NCBI RefSeq assembly: GCF_003626915.1
Contig: NZ_CP032570.1
Coordinates: 1,426,001 to 1,490,000, forward strand
DNA length: 64,000 bases
Direction of reading: 5' to 3'
Source of the DNA: Tsuneonella amylolytica
GTDB taxonomy: Bacteria > Pseudomonadota > Alphaproteobacteria > Sphingomonadales > Sphingomonadaceae
The position numbers and the translations under genes are program-made. Of the stretch, positions 63,865 through 64,000 are shown piece by piece. The notes under the pieces are model-generated. The model was given only the letters and a program-made list of their open reading frames with translations. It had not been told where the DNA came from and ran no database searches. Numbering within the stretch: the first letter of the stretch is position 1; each line of letters begins with the position of its first letter.

Positions 63865-64000
63865 CGACCGTCTGGTTGTCGATCATCGCGGTGACGCGCA
63901 CCGCCCCTTTCGAACAACCACTTTCGATTGGCCAGGCGATCGTCGAGTTGCCCTGCACGTAGCGGAGCACGTTGCTGCCCACTTGGACCGGTTGCCCTCC
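63836..64000 (-). CDS. Periplasmic pilus chaperone-like protein (C-terminal part)
   Basis: The last 54 residues of a protein running in from the right edge, ending at TAG 63836-63838. It contains SNVLRYVQGNSTIAWPIES, similar to the end of the second domain of PapD-type chaperones, and a pair of cysteines (GCSKGAV and TSVCS). The stop lies inside the usher gene, which overlaps it by 29 bases, as usual in chaperone-usher operons. The identification is inferred from context and limited similarity. Confidence 0.6.
   Translation of the reverse strand, partial: GGQPVQVGSNVLRYVQGNSTIAWPIESGCSKGAVRVTAMIDNQTVDVQPTSVCS

Overview
The window looks like a chromosomal stretch of a GC-rich alphaproteobacterium of the order Sphingomonadales, probably an Erythrobacteraceae member. 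The basis is base composition, alphaproteobacterial families (a DUF1013/TrcR homologue, a DUF1192 protein, COQ7, a bactofilin beside an M23 peptidase, a non-zinc type HemB) and the gene order proA-nadD-rsfS-rlmH-envC-ctpA. No tRNA, rRNA, CRISPR array, insertion sequence or phage gene was recognised. The taxonomic call is inference; no search was run.

Region 1 (1-17692) is a surface-glycan locus. A tightly overlapping plus-strand operon (82-8573) encodes a sugar amidotransferase with its own HisH/HisF ammonia-delivery pair, an acetyltransferase, a glutamate-semialdehyde-aminomutase-like aminotransferase, a PseG hydrolase fused to an acetyltransferase, a PIG-L deacetylase, a formyltransferase and a pseudaminic acid synthase. 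Together they suggest a pseudaminic-type nonulosonic acid whose amino groups carry unusual substituents (acetamidino, formyl or other acyl). PseB, PseC and a CMP-transferase (PseF) are not seen and may lie left of the window. Assembly genes follow: a flippase, an O-antigen-polymerase-like protein, an epimerase, a putative glycosyltransferase and a hexapeptide-repeat acyltransferase. A minus-strand set rmlB-wecB-wecC can supply dTDP-4-keto-6-deoxyglucose and UDP-ManNAc uronic acid.

Region 2 (17815-34408) is mostly housekeeping: COQ7, DsbB, CtpA, an EnvC-like LytM factor, RlmH, RsfS, NadD, an aldo/keto reductase and ProA on the minus strand. Two plus-strand sugar epimerases (UDP-glucuronate 4-epimerase type and GalE) sit between them. 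An M23 peptidase overlapping a bactofilin, an acyl-CoA ligase, TrcR, a 50-residue ORF, a quinone oxidoreductase and a DUF1192 protein follow.

Region 3 (34551-53301) holds clpA, a NatAB-type ABC exporter, a ligase-associated exonuclease and ATP-dependent DNA ligase, a gamma carbonic anhydrase, a membrane-fused spermidine-synthase-like protein, two tandem GNAT acetyltransferases, hemB, a second M23 peptidase, an SUV3-like helicase with an S4 protein and a 7Fe ferredoxin, and carD.

Region 4 (53468-64000) holds envelope and metabolic genes: a GIN-domain protein, a small lipoprotein, threonylcarbamoyl-AMP synthase, an acyl-CoA dehydrogenase with a coupled AAA ATPase, a membrane-anchored sorbosone-dehydrogenase-like protein, free-methionine-R-sulfoxide reductase, a glycine-zipper protein, and a chaperone-usher fimbrial pair whose chaperone runs off the right edge.
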